Assembly: GCA_023376005.1 (NCBI GenBank)
Contig: CM042143.1
Span: forward strand, 80,565,881 to 80,629,880
From: Doryteuthis pealeii
Taxonomy: Eukaryota > Mollusca > Cephalopoda > Myopsida > Loliginidae
DNA length: 64,000 bases
Direction of reading: 5' to 3'
Of this stretch, positions 44,250 through 55,774 are shown piece after piece. Under the pieces are notes generated by a model. The model was not told the origin of the DNA, did not search any database, and saw nothing but the letters and a program-made list of their open reading frames with translations. Position numbers and translations under genes: made by a program. The number at the start of each line of letters is the position of its first letter. Within the stretch, counting starts at the first letter, position 1.

Positions 44250-44645
44250 AGAAACTGAACTATTGCAAAGACAAATTAATTGCTTTATCTACAAACTCAA
44301 ATTAATGAAACTTGTCTCTTTCAAATTACACCTCTCCACTATTCCAGCATTTTTTCCAATTCTGGAATGTGTTCTGAAGGATAGTGTTCAAATCTCATTT
44401 TCTTCTATCTCTATCATTTTAAATAAGACTTTGTAGAGTGGATTTCAGCTTTGTGGGAGGAAGCAACACATTTGCTGTAGCTAAGTCTGGAGAGTAAAGG
44501 TAATTAACCAGTTCCTAACTGCCCAACAGACAATAATTTCGAAAGGTTATGGCATGAATTTTCACAATTTGATCATCTGTTGATATAGCATGGAACGTTG
44601 TCTTGATTGTGCATCGTCTTTGGATCTTCTTTTCAATTTGTAACT
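44250..44645 (-). pseudogene. Mariner transposase C-terminal remnant
   Basis: On the minus strand a frame reads YSPDLATANVLLPPTKLKST, then after stops NTFQNWKKCWNSGE and FERDKF. YSPDLAPxDxxLFPxLK with the third catalytic Asp, followed by FxxWKxRWxKCIxxxGxYFEGD, is the mariner C-terminus. The catalytic Asp region is altered and stop codons interrupt it, so it is dead. It may be the complementary half to the deleted copies at 16.5, 28.2 and 50.4 kb, but is not joined to them. Confidence 0.8.
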
Positions 44646-44649
44646 TCAT

Positions 44650-45520
44650 AATAATAATTTTTTTTTTTTTTTTAAATTAGCATATCTAATTTATGGCCAG
44701 GTCTATTTAAACATGTTTCATTCTTGCCAGAAATAAGTAGACCCACTTATTTTGATCAAACTGTCAACTGGTTTGGATGTTCTCAAATTTGATAACCATT
44801 CTTATTTTTAGTGAAAGACTTTTAAATAAATTTTATCTGGCTTTTATTTTATTCTATTTTTCTTTTTCTTTTTCTTATTTTGTTGCATCATAACTTTAAG
44901 AAAACAAAAAACAAACTATTTTCTATAAGCCAAGGTTTGTTTTATTTTTAATGTTGTCACATTATTCAAAATCAGTTAATTCTAGAAACATGAAACCTTT
45001 AAAATACTTAGGTAAAATTGTAGTTAAAAATGTTCTTGAATCTTTTTTTAATTTTTTAAAATTCTAACTTTAAAAAAAATCAGGATTGGAGTTAGCTATT
45101 TACATTCTCTTCTGTGAAAGAGATTCTACATCTTGAAAAGCAGAAAGTTGGACAAGTTATATTTTTTTAATTACTATTATAAATTAACAGGTTTCTTTCA
45201 CTATCATCATATATATTTATGACTACTTGATAATTTATAGAACTTAATGAAAAAAAAATATGAATAAAATATTAAGGTTAGGGAAAAAGGTTTGCTAAGC
45301 AAAGATACAAGGTGAACAGAGTAATTAGAAATTGGTAGGTTGAATTAACAAGTTCCATGAGATCTTGTTCCTTTCTTCTGAGGATTTGTCAGACATTATT
45401 TATAGGAAAAATAGATGATTCCATTCTCATTATATAGGTACTATATGACAGTATTAAAATTTTATTTCTGATTTGAGAATACATTGAGATTTGTTCACAG
45501 CTGAGTAACTTACAAATGCA
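44650..45520. other. AT-rich stretch
   Basis: Nothing recognised. Near 45495 CACAGCTGAGTAACTTACA echoes the mariner-like fragment at 36.7 kb. Confidence 0.35.
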
Positions 45521-45529
45521 ATTGTGGTG

Positions 45530-45721
45530 TAATGGTTATTGTCATAGCAAATGGACATGGTGATCTGAGTTCAAATCCTGGATGAAGCTGTTTGCATTTC
45601 ACATAGTGCTAATACTCTTGGGAAAGGTATGAATCCAACTATTTTCCCCTGCAGCTATGGGTAAATAGTAGGGCATACTGGGCTCTTTAACCTTGGTATG
45701 GCAACCAGTCTTGCAGAAGGG
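45530..45721 (+). mobile_element. tRNA-like SINE, family 2 (3' truncated)
   Basis: GTGGTGTAATGGTTATTGTC, AGTTCAAATCCTGGATGAAG and the body as far as GGCAACCAGTCTTGCAGAAG; a hAT fragment follows directly. Confidence 0.9.
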
Positions 45722-45876
45722 AACCATATAACATTTTTTTTTGTCCAGGCAAGCAAAAAATATTTAATTATAAAAATACAATTTTAAACATTGAACGGCC
45801 ATGGGGTGGGGGTCCACCAGTGTAAAATCTGAATCAAAGGGGCACATAGATAAAAAAAAGGTTGATAACCACTATG
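45722..45876. mobile_element. hAT MITE fragment (left end missing)
   Basis: GTCCAGGCAAGCAAAAAATA, TTAATTATAAAAATAC and GGTTGATAACCACTATG match the 11.9-kb MITE from about its 40th base to its right end. Confidence 0.8.
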
Positions 45877-46035
45877 CTAGATCATTGAAGTTATGCAGTG
45901 ATGAGCCTGTTCGTTGCTTAGATGGGTGACCATTTAAACAACAGCAGGTATTGTAAGAAACTGGATATCAAAATGACTTTGGCATTAAATGACCCGGAAA
46001 GGGTTGATATGCCATAAACCAAAACAACCAACTAA
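45877..46035 (+). mobile_element. 5S-rRNA-derived SINE (5' truncated)
   Basis: GATCATTGAAGTTATGCAGTG, GAGCCTGTTCGTTGCTTAG, ATGGGTGACC and CAGGTATTGTAAG follow the 3' half of 5S rRNA (GAAGTTAAGCA ... GAGCCTGGTTAGTACTTGG ... ATGGGTGACC), which includes the C box of a type-1 pol III promoter. The tail hairpin GGCATTAAATGACCC / GGGTTGATATGCC follows. Confidence 0.82.
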
Positions 46036-46199
46036 CTTGTCCAAAATCTGAATTTTACTGTACATTTATCATAATTTTGTTGCTATGATGAGTGTCGATA
46101 CAATCAGTTTAGTGGTTGTTGCTAGATTATGCCCAAATAAACCCAATGTGGATGCAAATGTGAGAAGTTATTTAAGGTTTTCCATTTGTGTTTTAACAG

Positions 46200-46328
46200 G
46201 AATACAAAACAAAAGAACCTGTAAATGTGGCAGGATTGTTTACAAAAAAAATAACTGATTTAAATTTTCTTGTAACTTATTTTTATAAGACAATAATAAA
46301 ATATGCAGTTAATTTAAGTTCCACCTGA
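46200..46328 (+). CDS. Candidate exon
   Basis: TTTTCCATTTGTGTTTTAACAG is a good acceptor. The following frame reads EYKTKEPVNVAGLFTKKITD and stays open for 42 codons to TGA at 46326. A possible donor CTT|GTAACT lies at about 46272. The phase-0 start is compatible with the other phase-0 candidates. The protein is not recognised. Confidence 0.28.
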   Translation, partial: EYKTKEPVNVAGLFTKKITDLNFLVTYFYKTIIKYAVNLSST

Positions 46329-46329
46329 G

Positions 46330-47395
46330 TTTTTCTTGGTTTCTTTGTTTAATTGCATATCAACCTTTGTGGATTAGTTAATGCCAGTTCATTTTACTGT
46401 CAAATTCAGCTTTGCCATGAGTATCAACAAATCTCAAGAGCTATGATCACTGAAAGTTTTTGGAATTTAGCAGATCCTGCCTTTTCACAGAGTCAGTTTT
46501 TAAAAAAATCCTACATTTTATTATTTAGTTATATCTACAAACTTATTATTGGAGAATGAATGTTGTCCACTTGATTTTAAGATCTCTAATCTGCCAGTAC
46601 TTTGCTCTAACCATTTAGCCAGATGTGCCATTGTAGTTAGATAAAAATATTGTTTCTTGTATATGGACAATCTTATGCTTGTTGTATGTTATTGGACTTT
46701 TTTCTTTTCTTTTCAAAACCAATTTATTCTACTGGAATATATTGTGGCACCTGCTCTGATAACTTTTTCCTGTAAATACTATTTTGGTTTTAGAAAATCT
46801 TCAGTATTTGAGCTGATTTGAAGGATGTAATTTTAAACTTTGTTAGAACATTTGAACAGGTTTTCTGGATCTTTACTTGTCACTGCTCTGATTATTCAGC
46901 TGAAAACTTCCTTATAAATTCTATTTTGTAAATTGCATGTCTTACAAGTAACAAAAAGAAATTAATTTTCTATCTGCTTTATTCTCTATTGTTTATTTAT
47001 TTTATGTTTTCTCCCAGAAACTGTTTTACATTTTTTGTAATCAATAGAAAATGAGCTGTCTTGTGAAACAGTCACTTGAGCCAATAGAAAATTTTCAGAG
47101 GTATAATTAGAATGTATTCTTCTAAAATCTCTATTTGTATTCTTTTTGAGCAGTTGGTAATCTTTTTCCTGTTCCTATATTTTTGTTAAAATCTCTTTTA
47201 ATGATTAATATTTTTCTACAGCATACACTTCATTGGGAAATTGCAATGATATACACAGAATTTTTATGTACACAGCCACATTTTAAGGTTTATCTATTGG
47301 TATTGAACATGTCTATCATTAAGTAAGCTCATACACTAGTTAGTTATCAATTTTTGAAATAAAGTTTTTATGAGTAGGTAAAAGTAAAAAGTAAG
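46330..47395. other. AT-rich stretch
   Basis: An open frame at 46353-46559 shows no family resemblance. No repeat signature was found. Confidence 0.3.
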
Positions 47396-47399
47396 TAAA

Positions 47400-47636
47400 G
47401 TCGTTGGTGACCTAAAGTCAATATCAGCCAGACCGCGAGGGAGTATATCCCCTTTTCACTAGACCAAGGAGATTGTTTTCTAGCATCTGAGATAAAGTGC
47501 CACACCTACCATCAGCTCTTCACTTTACCCACAGATTCCTGTGCTACTCAAACACTGAGTTGGTGAGGACTGGTATTGAACCAGGAACCTTGAGTGTCCC
47601 AGACAGACACGCTACTGACTGAGCTAAATCAGCCCT
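47400..47636 (-). mobile_element. tRNA-derived SINE, family 1
   Basis: The minus-strand head GGGCTGATTTAGCTCAGTCA, body, and 3' end GGTCACCAACGAC are present. Confidence 0.92.
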
Positions 47637-47751
47637 TTTAAAAAATGAGTAGATATAGACATATAAATAAATCTTTTCTTTTTTTTTTTTTTTTTTTATT
47701 TAAAAAAATCCTAATTTTGCATTAAAAAGATATTTATTTTTACTTAATTCA

Positions 47752-48266
47752 GTGAATATTAATCACATAATTCAAACATTATACAGTGAAAATTTCAGAT
47801 TAAAATTCATTTTAGAACCAGAACTATGCTTAGATGTTACAGTAGCAGAATATGACCAATTCTCAGAACAACTGAGTTCAGAACAATTTATAGCCATCTG
47901 CTGGACAAATATACTCAGAATGGATATGGATGTGCATGGTGTAATGGTTAGAGTTGTAGGAAATGGACTCGTCAAACCCGAGTTCAAATCCTGGATGAGG
48001 CTGTTTGCATATAACATAGCGCTAATACCCTTGGGAAAGGTATGCATCCAACTACTCTCTCTCTAGCTATGAATAAATAGTAGGGCGGACTGGGCTCTTT
48101 AACCTTGGATAGGTAACCAGTCTAGGAGAAGAAATTTAAACCTGTTAAACTCTGCTTAAGAAATTGACCTTGTGTCACATTCTGCTTGTACGGAGTGGAT
48201 GGTAAATATATATATATATATACTCAGAACAGATAAATTTAGGAACTTGCTACAATAGCCTCTTGC
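47752..48266 (+). pseudogene. Open frame interrupted by a SINE
   Basis: Upstream of the SINE, ACTTAATTCAG|TGAATATT resembles an acceptor. A frame with balanced composition (FILEPELCLDVTVAEYDQF, SEQFIAICWTNILR) runs to 47920. The other side of the SINE resumes in the same frame after the duplication (TDKFRNLLQ, then TAG). It may be an old exon or an unknown repeat. No family is recognised. Confidence 0.3.
47921..48219 (+). mobile_element. tRNA-like SINE, family 2, with 10-bp target duplication
   Basis: The flanks ATACTCAGAA at 47911-47920 and 48220-48229 are identical. The head GCATGGTGTAATGGTTAGAG, B box AGTTCAAATCCTGG and end TTGACCTTGTGTCACATTC are present. It ends in a (TA)n tract. Confidence 0.95.
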
Positions 48267-48269
48267 CCT

Positions 48270-49270
48270 TATAAGTTGTTGATATTTTTTATCTTATAAA
48301 TTAAATTTCCAAAAATTAATTTACCATGTATCTCTCATTGGTCTTGTAATTTGGTTTAGTTTTTACTCGTGTAACATGTTTTAAGTAAGAATATCCTGGC
48401 TGTGTCCAGCCCTCACTTGGTCTACAACTAGTTTGAATCCAGAGTTTTCTTTCTCCTAGACCTGTTGCCATTGGATATCATTAATAATCCCCTTACTAAA
48501 AAAATGTTCATAATTGTAGGTTAGTACTAATTAAGGTTACCACGTGTCCATCTCCAGTCAGTGACAGTAGCTGCCTGATTTCTAGGTCTGTTAATATGAA
48601 TGGCCTTGCTTATGACCAATACAAATGATCTCAAACTTTTTTTTTTGTATTTGACTCTCTTATATTCTATATAACACTTTATCTTATGGTAAGAACTGCA
48701 AAGTAAAGTTAGCTCTGTATTTTTATTTGAGTCCTTATCAACTCATCTTAATATTTTTCTAAAGTGCAAACTGTATGTTAATAAAAGTTTGTATTTTTAA
48801 GGTCAATGGAAGAAATTATTCTCTTGAGATAAACTATATCATGTATAAAAAGAATGTTGATTATTGATCTCTCTTTAGAATGAGATACTCTGTGTGTGTG
48901 TGTGTGTGTGTAATTAATAAAAAAAAGAAAACAACCTGCAAGAAAATTATAATTTAAAAAAAAAAAAAATGAATAAATAAATAAAAGTTCGTTTTTAGTG
49001 CAGTAGTGTTTAGGACCAGGACAAATGCTGACAGAAATAGTTTAAAGAAGAAAAAAATAAGATTTGCATCTGTCTCCATAGTTTTTTTTTTGTGTTTTTT
49101 TTTACCATGTGAATATGCAGTTTTATTTTTTATGCTGATATTCAGACACATTCCAAAATTTAATTTTATTATTTAAATTTCTTGCCCTGTGTTATCTAAC
49201 TAGTTTTACTTATTTATTTTTTGTCTTTTCTTTTTCAATCCTTTCTGTCATTTAAAAAAAATTTCCTTGT
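48270..49270. other. AT-rich stretch
   Basis: (TG)n at 48892-48911 and poly-A/T runs. No gene was recognised. Confidence 0.4.
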
Positions 49271-49273
49271 ATT

Positions 49274-49276
<3 letters not shown>

Positions 49277-49324
<48 letters not shown>
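49277..49324. repeat. (TA)n microsatellite
   Basis: Pure TA tract. Confidence 0.97.
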
Positions 49325-49326
<2 letters not shown>

Positions 49327-49446
49327 TCCTGTACCCGTTTTCCTTTTTCTGTATCTTTCTTTTTGCTTTAATACTCTCTTTTTATTTTTCCCTTTTACTT
49401 AATTGCTTTATTTCTATTTAAGATCCTTGTGCATTGGCTGCAATTG

Positions 49447-49479
49447 TATGTATGTATGTATGTATGTATGTATGTATGT
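49447..49479. repeat. (TATG)n microsatellite
   Basis: About eight TATG units. Confidence 0.95.
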
Positions 49480-50400
49480 GTAGACACTAAGTTTATTGAA
49501 GCAAACAGTTTGCAAATTGTTTTTGTAGCTAAAATATAAGCATCTATTATGTATCTATTCTTCATCTTATTTTTTTCAAAGAATTGTATGTTATGTTTTT
49601 TTTTTCTTTTTAAAAATTTCTTTAGCTGTGTCAATATGGGTAGCATTTCCTAGAAAAGCATGCTCTCTTCATTCAAAAAATATCATAATTTTTTTGTATA
49701 TTTTAATCTCCTCTTAAAAAAAAAAAATTTATAACAAATATTTATTTTCTTTTTTCTGAAACGTTTTGCATGCATGTATACATACACATACAATTGAATT
49801 TCTGTGTTATTGTGTGTATGCATGTACATTTAAAAGAAATTTATCTCTTTTACTTGACCTCAAATTTCCTAAACACTTTAAAATATCTGAGAATCTGGTG
49901 TTGTATTGAACAATAGAAACTTGACAGTAACTCTGTGGTTCAATCAGTCAAATCATATCTAAAAGTTTGATGTTATTTGTAAACTTATTTTAATGTGTAT
50001 TATTTGTATTATTCTGACTATTGTCCTCATCTTCATTGTTATCTGCACAACATTTCGGCCAATGTCCCCTCTGGCCTTCTTCGCATATTTCTTGTCGGTC
50101 TCAGGAACCTTCTTTTCAAACTCAGGAACCTTCTTGTCGTAATCAGGGGTCATCACGGAACTTTGAACCTAACCCTTTATTCAGTCCACGGGGGTATTCT
50201 GTTCCATAGCCCAAAACTGGGGTATAGGTGTTAAGCTGTGTTAATTATTATCCTATGTTACTGCTGTCACTACAAATAATACTAATTATCAAGCCTCATC
50301 TAAAAAAAATTCATAGAAATTATTGTAATGTGTTCTTTAGTAAAATAAGTTACAGTGGCCTAAGAGGCAGTGATAATATTTGAAGTAAATAGATAGATGA

Positions 50401-50891
50401 GGGAGTCAGAAATTATCCGCACCTTTGCCATAACATATCTTTATTATTGTCACACTGTGTTCTGTGCATGCATGTTTATAGTTGGCACTGTTGTGGTCAT
50501 GTGATTGAAGTTTGAGCCTGATCATGCCATTTTGCTTGCTGTCTTTACAGTGTAAACATGGCTGCTCCACTAGCAGTTTGCTAGGAAGTGACCTGATTTC
50601 TCTGGTCAAAATTTATTGAAGGCTTTTAGCACAATATGGGGACAGTGCACTACCGTGTAGAATTGTGTATGAGTAAATAGAGAAGTTTAAAAGTCGCTGG
50701 ACAAGTGTGACACTTGAAGAGAGAGTAGGCAGCACATCATCCACCATCACTGATGGTAATGAGGAACTGTTACCGAGTTACCATCGATAAGGTAGCTTGA
50801 TCTCTGCCGATTAGTTATGCTTCTGCCTATCAAATTATCCACGATGAGCTCGGTTTCCATAAAATAAGAGTGGATAATTTTTTAATCTCTC
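50401..50891 (+). pseudogene. Internally deleted mariner copy with both ends
   Basis: The left end GGGAGTCAGAAATTATCCGC mirrors the right end AGTGGATAATTTTTTAATCTC. Frames read LAQYGDSALPCRIVYEWIEK, FKSGRTSVTLEERVGSTSST and ISYASAYQIIHDELGFHKIR, the two helix-turn-helix regions of a mariner transposase. The catalytic core is missing, so this is a non-autonomous derivative of another mariner lineage than the 16/28-kb copies. Confidence 0.87.
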
Positions 50892-50905
50892 AGTAGATTG
50901 AATAT

Positions 50906-51421
50906 TGGGATTATGGTAATTTTTGAAAAAGTGCGTCCCGGTCTCCTGCCTCAAAAATTGCTACCCGGTGACTATTAAAATAACAACCCAGCTCAGTCTA
51001 TTCAAAACTATCCATCTTCATATCTATCTATCTATCTCAATTTGTTCATATTTATCTATATTACTTTAAATACTAAGATTTTATTTTATTCATGTTTGTT
51101 TAAAATCTTGTTTTTAGTTTAAATAAACAAGAATTACTACAAAAAAAGAAGCGACCCCCACCTCCAAATACATTTACTTGTCGAAAATGTCTATCTATCT
51201 ATCTCCATTTGTTCATATCTATCTATATTATTTTATTTGTTTATCTATCTCAGTCTATTCCAAACTATATATCCATCTTCATATCTAAACAAGAATTACA
51301 ACAAATTACGCTAAATAAACAAGAATTACGACAAGCTGGGGTCGTTATTTTGATAGTCATCGGATAGCAATTTTTGAGGCAGGAGACCGGGACGCACTTT
51401 CTCATAAATTACCGGGATTAC
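50906..51421. mobile_element. Non-autonomous TIR element, ends about 85 bp
   Basis: AAAGTGCGTCCCGGTCTCCT / AGGAGACCGGGACGCACTTT and flanking sequence give inverted ends 50906-50993 and 51335-51421. The middle has two partial repeats with TATC tracts (TCTATCTATCTCAATTTGTT and TCTATCTATCTCCATTTGTT). There is no transposase. Confidence 0.9.
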
Positions 51422-51635
51422 TTTTAGCAAAAGATGTTTTTTATATTGCATTGCTTGTAATGAATGTCAATAAGCTTTAAAGTGTTCAAAAATATATATC
51501 ATTTAATGAAGGACCTATTGTTTTAGAGGTGAAATATTGGTCTTAAAAAAGACGTTCATATCACCAGTATATACAGTAACACTGTTTATAAATGAATATT
51601 ATTGGTTACTGGAAACTATATAATTGCCAAAAAAA

Positions 51636-51698
51636 AAGACTGATGTTGGTACTGAATAACCCAAGAAGTGTTGGCATGTTTTAAAATCAACCAGCAAT
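51636..51698 (+). repeat. Orphan SINE tail hairpin
   Basis: GACTGATGTTGGTACTGAAT, AACCC and GTTGGCATGTTTTAAAATC are present. Confidence 0.65.
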
Positions 51699-52137
51699 CT
51701 CTCTCTTCTTCTTTTCTCTCTATATGATTTCACTTTCTCTTAAATGCTATCATTTTTGCTTCCTTTTGTATTCTGGTAACTTTTTAGCATTATTTTTGTT
51801 GCATATCCCAACATGCAGTGCATACACATACATGTGTGCAATACACAGTAAAAAAAGGAATCTCCTCAATAGTAATTCATGTACAGTTCAATGAGTAATC
51901 TTTTTTTTTTTTTAATGACTGCTCTAATCCATACCACTTTTCCTGATGCCATGTGTCAAGTTCAATTTTCTAAGAAAAGTTTCAATTTTACAAAATCTTT
52001 GGTCTTTCGTTACTAAATTCTTATACACCACATCTAGGTTAATTGGTAATTTTTATTAGATTGAATTTGACCTGCAATACTCATTTTATAAAGTCCTTCA
52101 GGTAGGACAAAATGTGGTGTGTGTTAAAAGATAAAAA

Positions 52138-52333
52138 GTATTGCAAAACAATTTTTACACAATCCTATACCACATTGGGGCCTCCTAGCAATATTTCTAT
52201 ACATTAAGATTGGATTTGTCAATGAGCAGCCAATAAGAAAATGCCTTACATTAAGCTACTATAGATACAAAAATGTTGCTCTCCCTGTGTATTGTTGGTG
52301 ACAAAAATGTTGCTCTGTCTGCAAAAGGGTTAA
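52138..52333 (+). repeat. Unclassified repeat, copy 1
   Basis: About 195 bp recur at 53211-53405 with blocks CATTGGGGCCTCCTAG, CTATACATTAAGATTG, AAATGCCTTACATT and TATTGTTGGTGACAAAAATG. The termini lack obvious inverted repeats. Confidence 0.88.
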
Positions 52334-53210
52334 GCTTAAATAAGAATGGACAAGTTAACATAATGTTACCCTAAAAAGAACCCTACTAAACCCCCTAAAA
52401 AATAAATGAAATAACTGGATATATTTTGTTTTCTTTTGTTAAGTTAGTAAAAGTCATGTAAAATATAGTTGGCAAATAAAACTTTTTTTTAGCAACTGTT
52501 GTAGATGGCAGAGACAAAGAGATGAAAAAGAGGGAAATTATCTTGTTTTATAAGAGTTATCATAGAAAGGAAGTTGCTAGGAAGCAATGCTTATAAACAT
52601 TGTAAAATATCAGTAAGAAGAAAATCTTGGAGGCAATTTTACTTGCCTCAGTGAAATGATACAGAATAAATAGATGAATATTGAAAATTTGTTTTGTTTT
52701 TATGGTTGTTTGTGAATTGTTGCAGGATATTATAGATAGTTTTAGCATTTCTCTTGGAGAGTGAGAATACAGGATTTACCTCATGCTTAAAAGTATCTGC
52801 TTAAAAATAGACCAAGAATAGACAGAGTTGAGAGCAGGGCATCACATGCTGCATAAAAATTATTTTCATTCATCTAATTGTAATTTTTAAAACTTGAAAT
52901 TTTAATTTTTTTTTTTTTTACATTTTTAACTTCTCTTTTTTTCTTTTTTTTTTTTCTAGAAGATATCTCCTCCCCCAAATTTTTTTAGACATTTTGTTTT
53001 TCCACATCTCTCTCTCTCTCTCTCTCTCTCTCATCTATTTTTCTTACTTAATATTTGCTTGCTCTTATTTTGTCAGAAAATGTTCAAAATAGAGTCTATG
53101 TTCAAACAACTTATTTAATCATATATAAGAAAAATCAAAATATGAAAATTTTATCAACAATTGTGTGTATAATATCATGAAAACAATAAAGCACTTGCTT
53201 TTGATTATGG

Positions 53211-53405
53211 TATTTTACAAAACAATTTTTACACAATCGTACACTACATTGGGGCCTCCTAGAAATTTTTCTATACATTAAGATTGAATTGGTCATTGAA
53301 CAGCCAATAGGAAAATGCCTTACATTGAGCTACTAGATACAAAAATGTGGCTCACCATGTGTATTGTTGGTGACAAAAATGTTGCTCTGCCTACAAAAGG
53401 GTTAA
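53211..53405 (+). repeat. Unclassified repeat, copy 2
   Basis: This is a direct repeat of 52138-52333, 1,073 bp apart. The open frame at 53315 lies in it and is not a gene. Confidence 0.88.
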
Positions 53406-53409
53406 ATTT

Positions 53410-54415
53410 AACACATTCTGGTGCCACAGTTTTTTTTTTTTTTTTAACGTCCCACTTTTTGATTTGGTCATTATTTAAGTTATTTGACATGTGGTTATTA
53501 GTTCTCAATTTGATTGTGTTTTAATTCAATTATTTAAAATTTTAGCTGATTGTTTTTTGACATTTTGATATTGTTTTTTTTTCTTTCTTTTTTTTCCCAT
53601 AATTTTCTTTTTCTTTTCATCAAACTATAAAAAACTAAAAAAAAAAAAAAATCCTATTTTAAAGTTTCATGTTTACTTATTTGAACTTTGTACTCTGAAA
53701 ATAAAACCATTTCAGGCTTATTTAATGTAGGTATCTATAAATAATTTTACTTTCATCTTTTCAAATGAGATACTGATTTAGAAAGTATATGTATCACTTC
53801 ATTGTTAAAAATTGAAGTATTTATGCTTGTATTTTTGTTATAAAATGCAAAACTGGACATTGTTTACAGTTATGATTTTTAAACAAATAAAAAACCCAAA
53901 CCAACTCTTCACTTCAATTTATAAGATTGTAAAGTGGTACATGGGTTTAATTTGTTCTGCTTGTAACTCAATTTCCTCGTATATCAAATCAGTTTTCCCC
54001 ATTGAAATAAACTGAAATGCCATTAATCCGTTCCACCCCCCTAAAAATAAAAAAAAAACTTAAATTTTTTTGTTACATTTAATCAAATAAGAAAAATATC
54101 ATTGTATTGTATAAAAACATAAGGAAATAGAATGTAATTAATTATTTGCAATATGTTTTAATGTTTATTTTTTTATAGATAATATTTTTATTTGGCATGA
54201 TAAATTTGGAAACATAAGAGTATTTAAAGCTTGCACGTACCTCAAATTTTAACTCTCAACACAAAGCAAAAAAATCGACTGAGTCACAGCTTGTAAATCT
54301 GAAAACTCATAAGTTGGGCTACTTGTAATTCAAGGTACCACTGTATATTGTACAGTGTACAATATCACAAGTAGTATGAATATATTTGAATATAAGTATG
54401 ATTTATGACATATAT
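53410..54415. other. AT-rich stretch
   Basis: Homopolymer runs, and a palindrome GTATATTGTACAGTGTACAA near 54341. Nothing coding was recognised. Confidence 0.4.
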
Positions 54416-54417
54416 AT

Positions 54418-54702
54418 ATTTACAAACCCTCTGCACGAGCAGGATGCGACACAAGGTCAATTTCTTAAGTGGAGTTTAACAGGTTTGAATTCAGAGTTTT
54501 CCTTCCCCTAGACTGGTTACCTAGTCATGGTTAAAGAGCCCGGTCTTCCCTGCTATTTACCCATAGCTGGAGGCAGAATTGGATTCATACCTTTTCCAAG
54601 GGTATTAGTGCCATGTGAAATGCAAACAGCTTTGTCCAGGAATTGAACTCTGGGTGACAAGTCCATTTCCTACGACTCTAACCATTAGACCACACGCCTA
54701 CA
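54418..54702 (-). mobile_element. tRNA-like SINE, family 2
   Basis: The minus-strand head GTGTGGTCTAATGGTTAGAG, CGTAGGAAATGGACTTG and GAGTTCAATTCCTGG, then the full body, are present. Confidence 0.92.
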
Positions 54703-54777
54703 TGATTTATGATATATGTAGTCCTTATTAACAATGTCATCTACATCAAAGCTTACTGACAACACAGATTCCCTTGA

Positions 54778-55562
54778 CACTCTCTCTCTCTCTCTCTCTC
54801 TCACCATTCATCCTGATCTGCCATGGCTCTTGGCAGATCCTCTACACAGCATCCAGCATCCAGTGTCCCCACAGAGCTGATGAATGTTTGATTTTGCTGT
54901 TTGACCAACACTAGTGTGTTCATGTGTAAGAGTTCACAGGAGAACATCACATATAAGTTTGTCCTTACTTCACCAGCAGTGCCCAGTGTGTCCTGTTCAT
55001 TTTACTTGAATGTTTTACGAAATGAGTGGCAAGTGGCCGTACAGCTGCTATTGTGTGGGGTGTTGCTTCCAGAATTTGTTGAAAACAGCATGTAGCATTG
55101 TTATGTAGTTTCCATCTAATTTTTTTCGCCAAGAGTTTTGTTAAAGTCCAAATGGTGCAACCATATAGTAGTATTGACAGGACTACAGCTTGGAAGAATT
55201 TGCATTTTATTTTATCAGAGAGATCAGATTTTTATATGATTGATAATCTGTCCATAGCAGTTCATGTCTTTCCTATGCATATGTTGACATCACTTTCAAT
55301 AGATGAGATATTGCTACCAAGGCATGTGAACTTGTTTACTAATTTCAGAGGCTTGCCATTTAATGTGGAGATGGCTGTCTTGTTTAAAACAAATGACTCT
55401 GATTCACATAGAGGCCAGTGTCTCTTGGCAAGTGTATTTGTGAGAAGTGCTAGATTATCTGCGTAGTTTGTATCCATAATAGTTTCTGTGGGATATAGTC
55501 TGCTTCTGGTCTTTTTAGTGTGAAACCATTTTCTAATATTAGATCTATTGACTATGTTTGGA
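54778..55562 (-). pseudogene. LINE reverse-transcriptase C-terminal half
   Basis: The minus-strand order is SIDLILENGFTLKRPEADY, then YADNLALLTNTLAKRHW, AISTLNGKPLKLVNKFTCLG, SNISSIESDVNICIGK and LLYGCTIWTLTK. It ends with the maturase-like tail near RTHW and DLPRAMADQDEW. This matches a common animal LINE whose active-site box is YADD. Here the second Asp is Asn (YADN) and frameshifts occur. A (CT)n tract marks the 3' edge. Confidence 0.87.
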
Positions 55563-55774
55563 GGTAAGGTGATTCATTTAACTCTTTTAGCTCTGAGCTC
55601 CTGAGCCTAAATTTATCCTCTGCAGATTATAAATAGAAAGATTACTCAAATTCAGAATTAACAATGTAATGATTGTAAAAACCAATGAGTTTGTCTTTGT
55701 ATTAAGTTATTGTAGTATTGTGTGAAATTTGATGTTAAAAAGCCATTTAGAAAACAATGACTTAAAACGCATAA

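Noticed and set aside
55098..55466. 122-codon plus-strand frame
   Set aside because: It is the antisense of the LINE reverse-transcriptase fragment.
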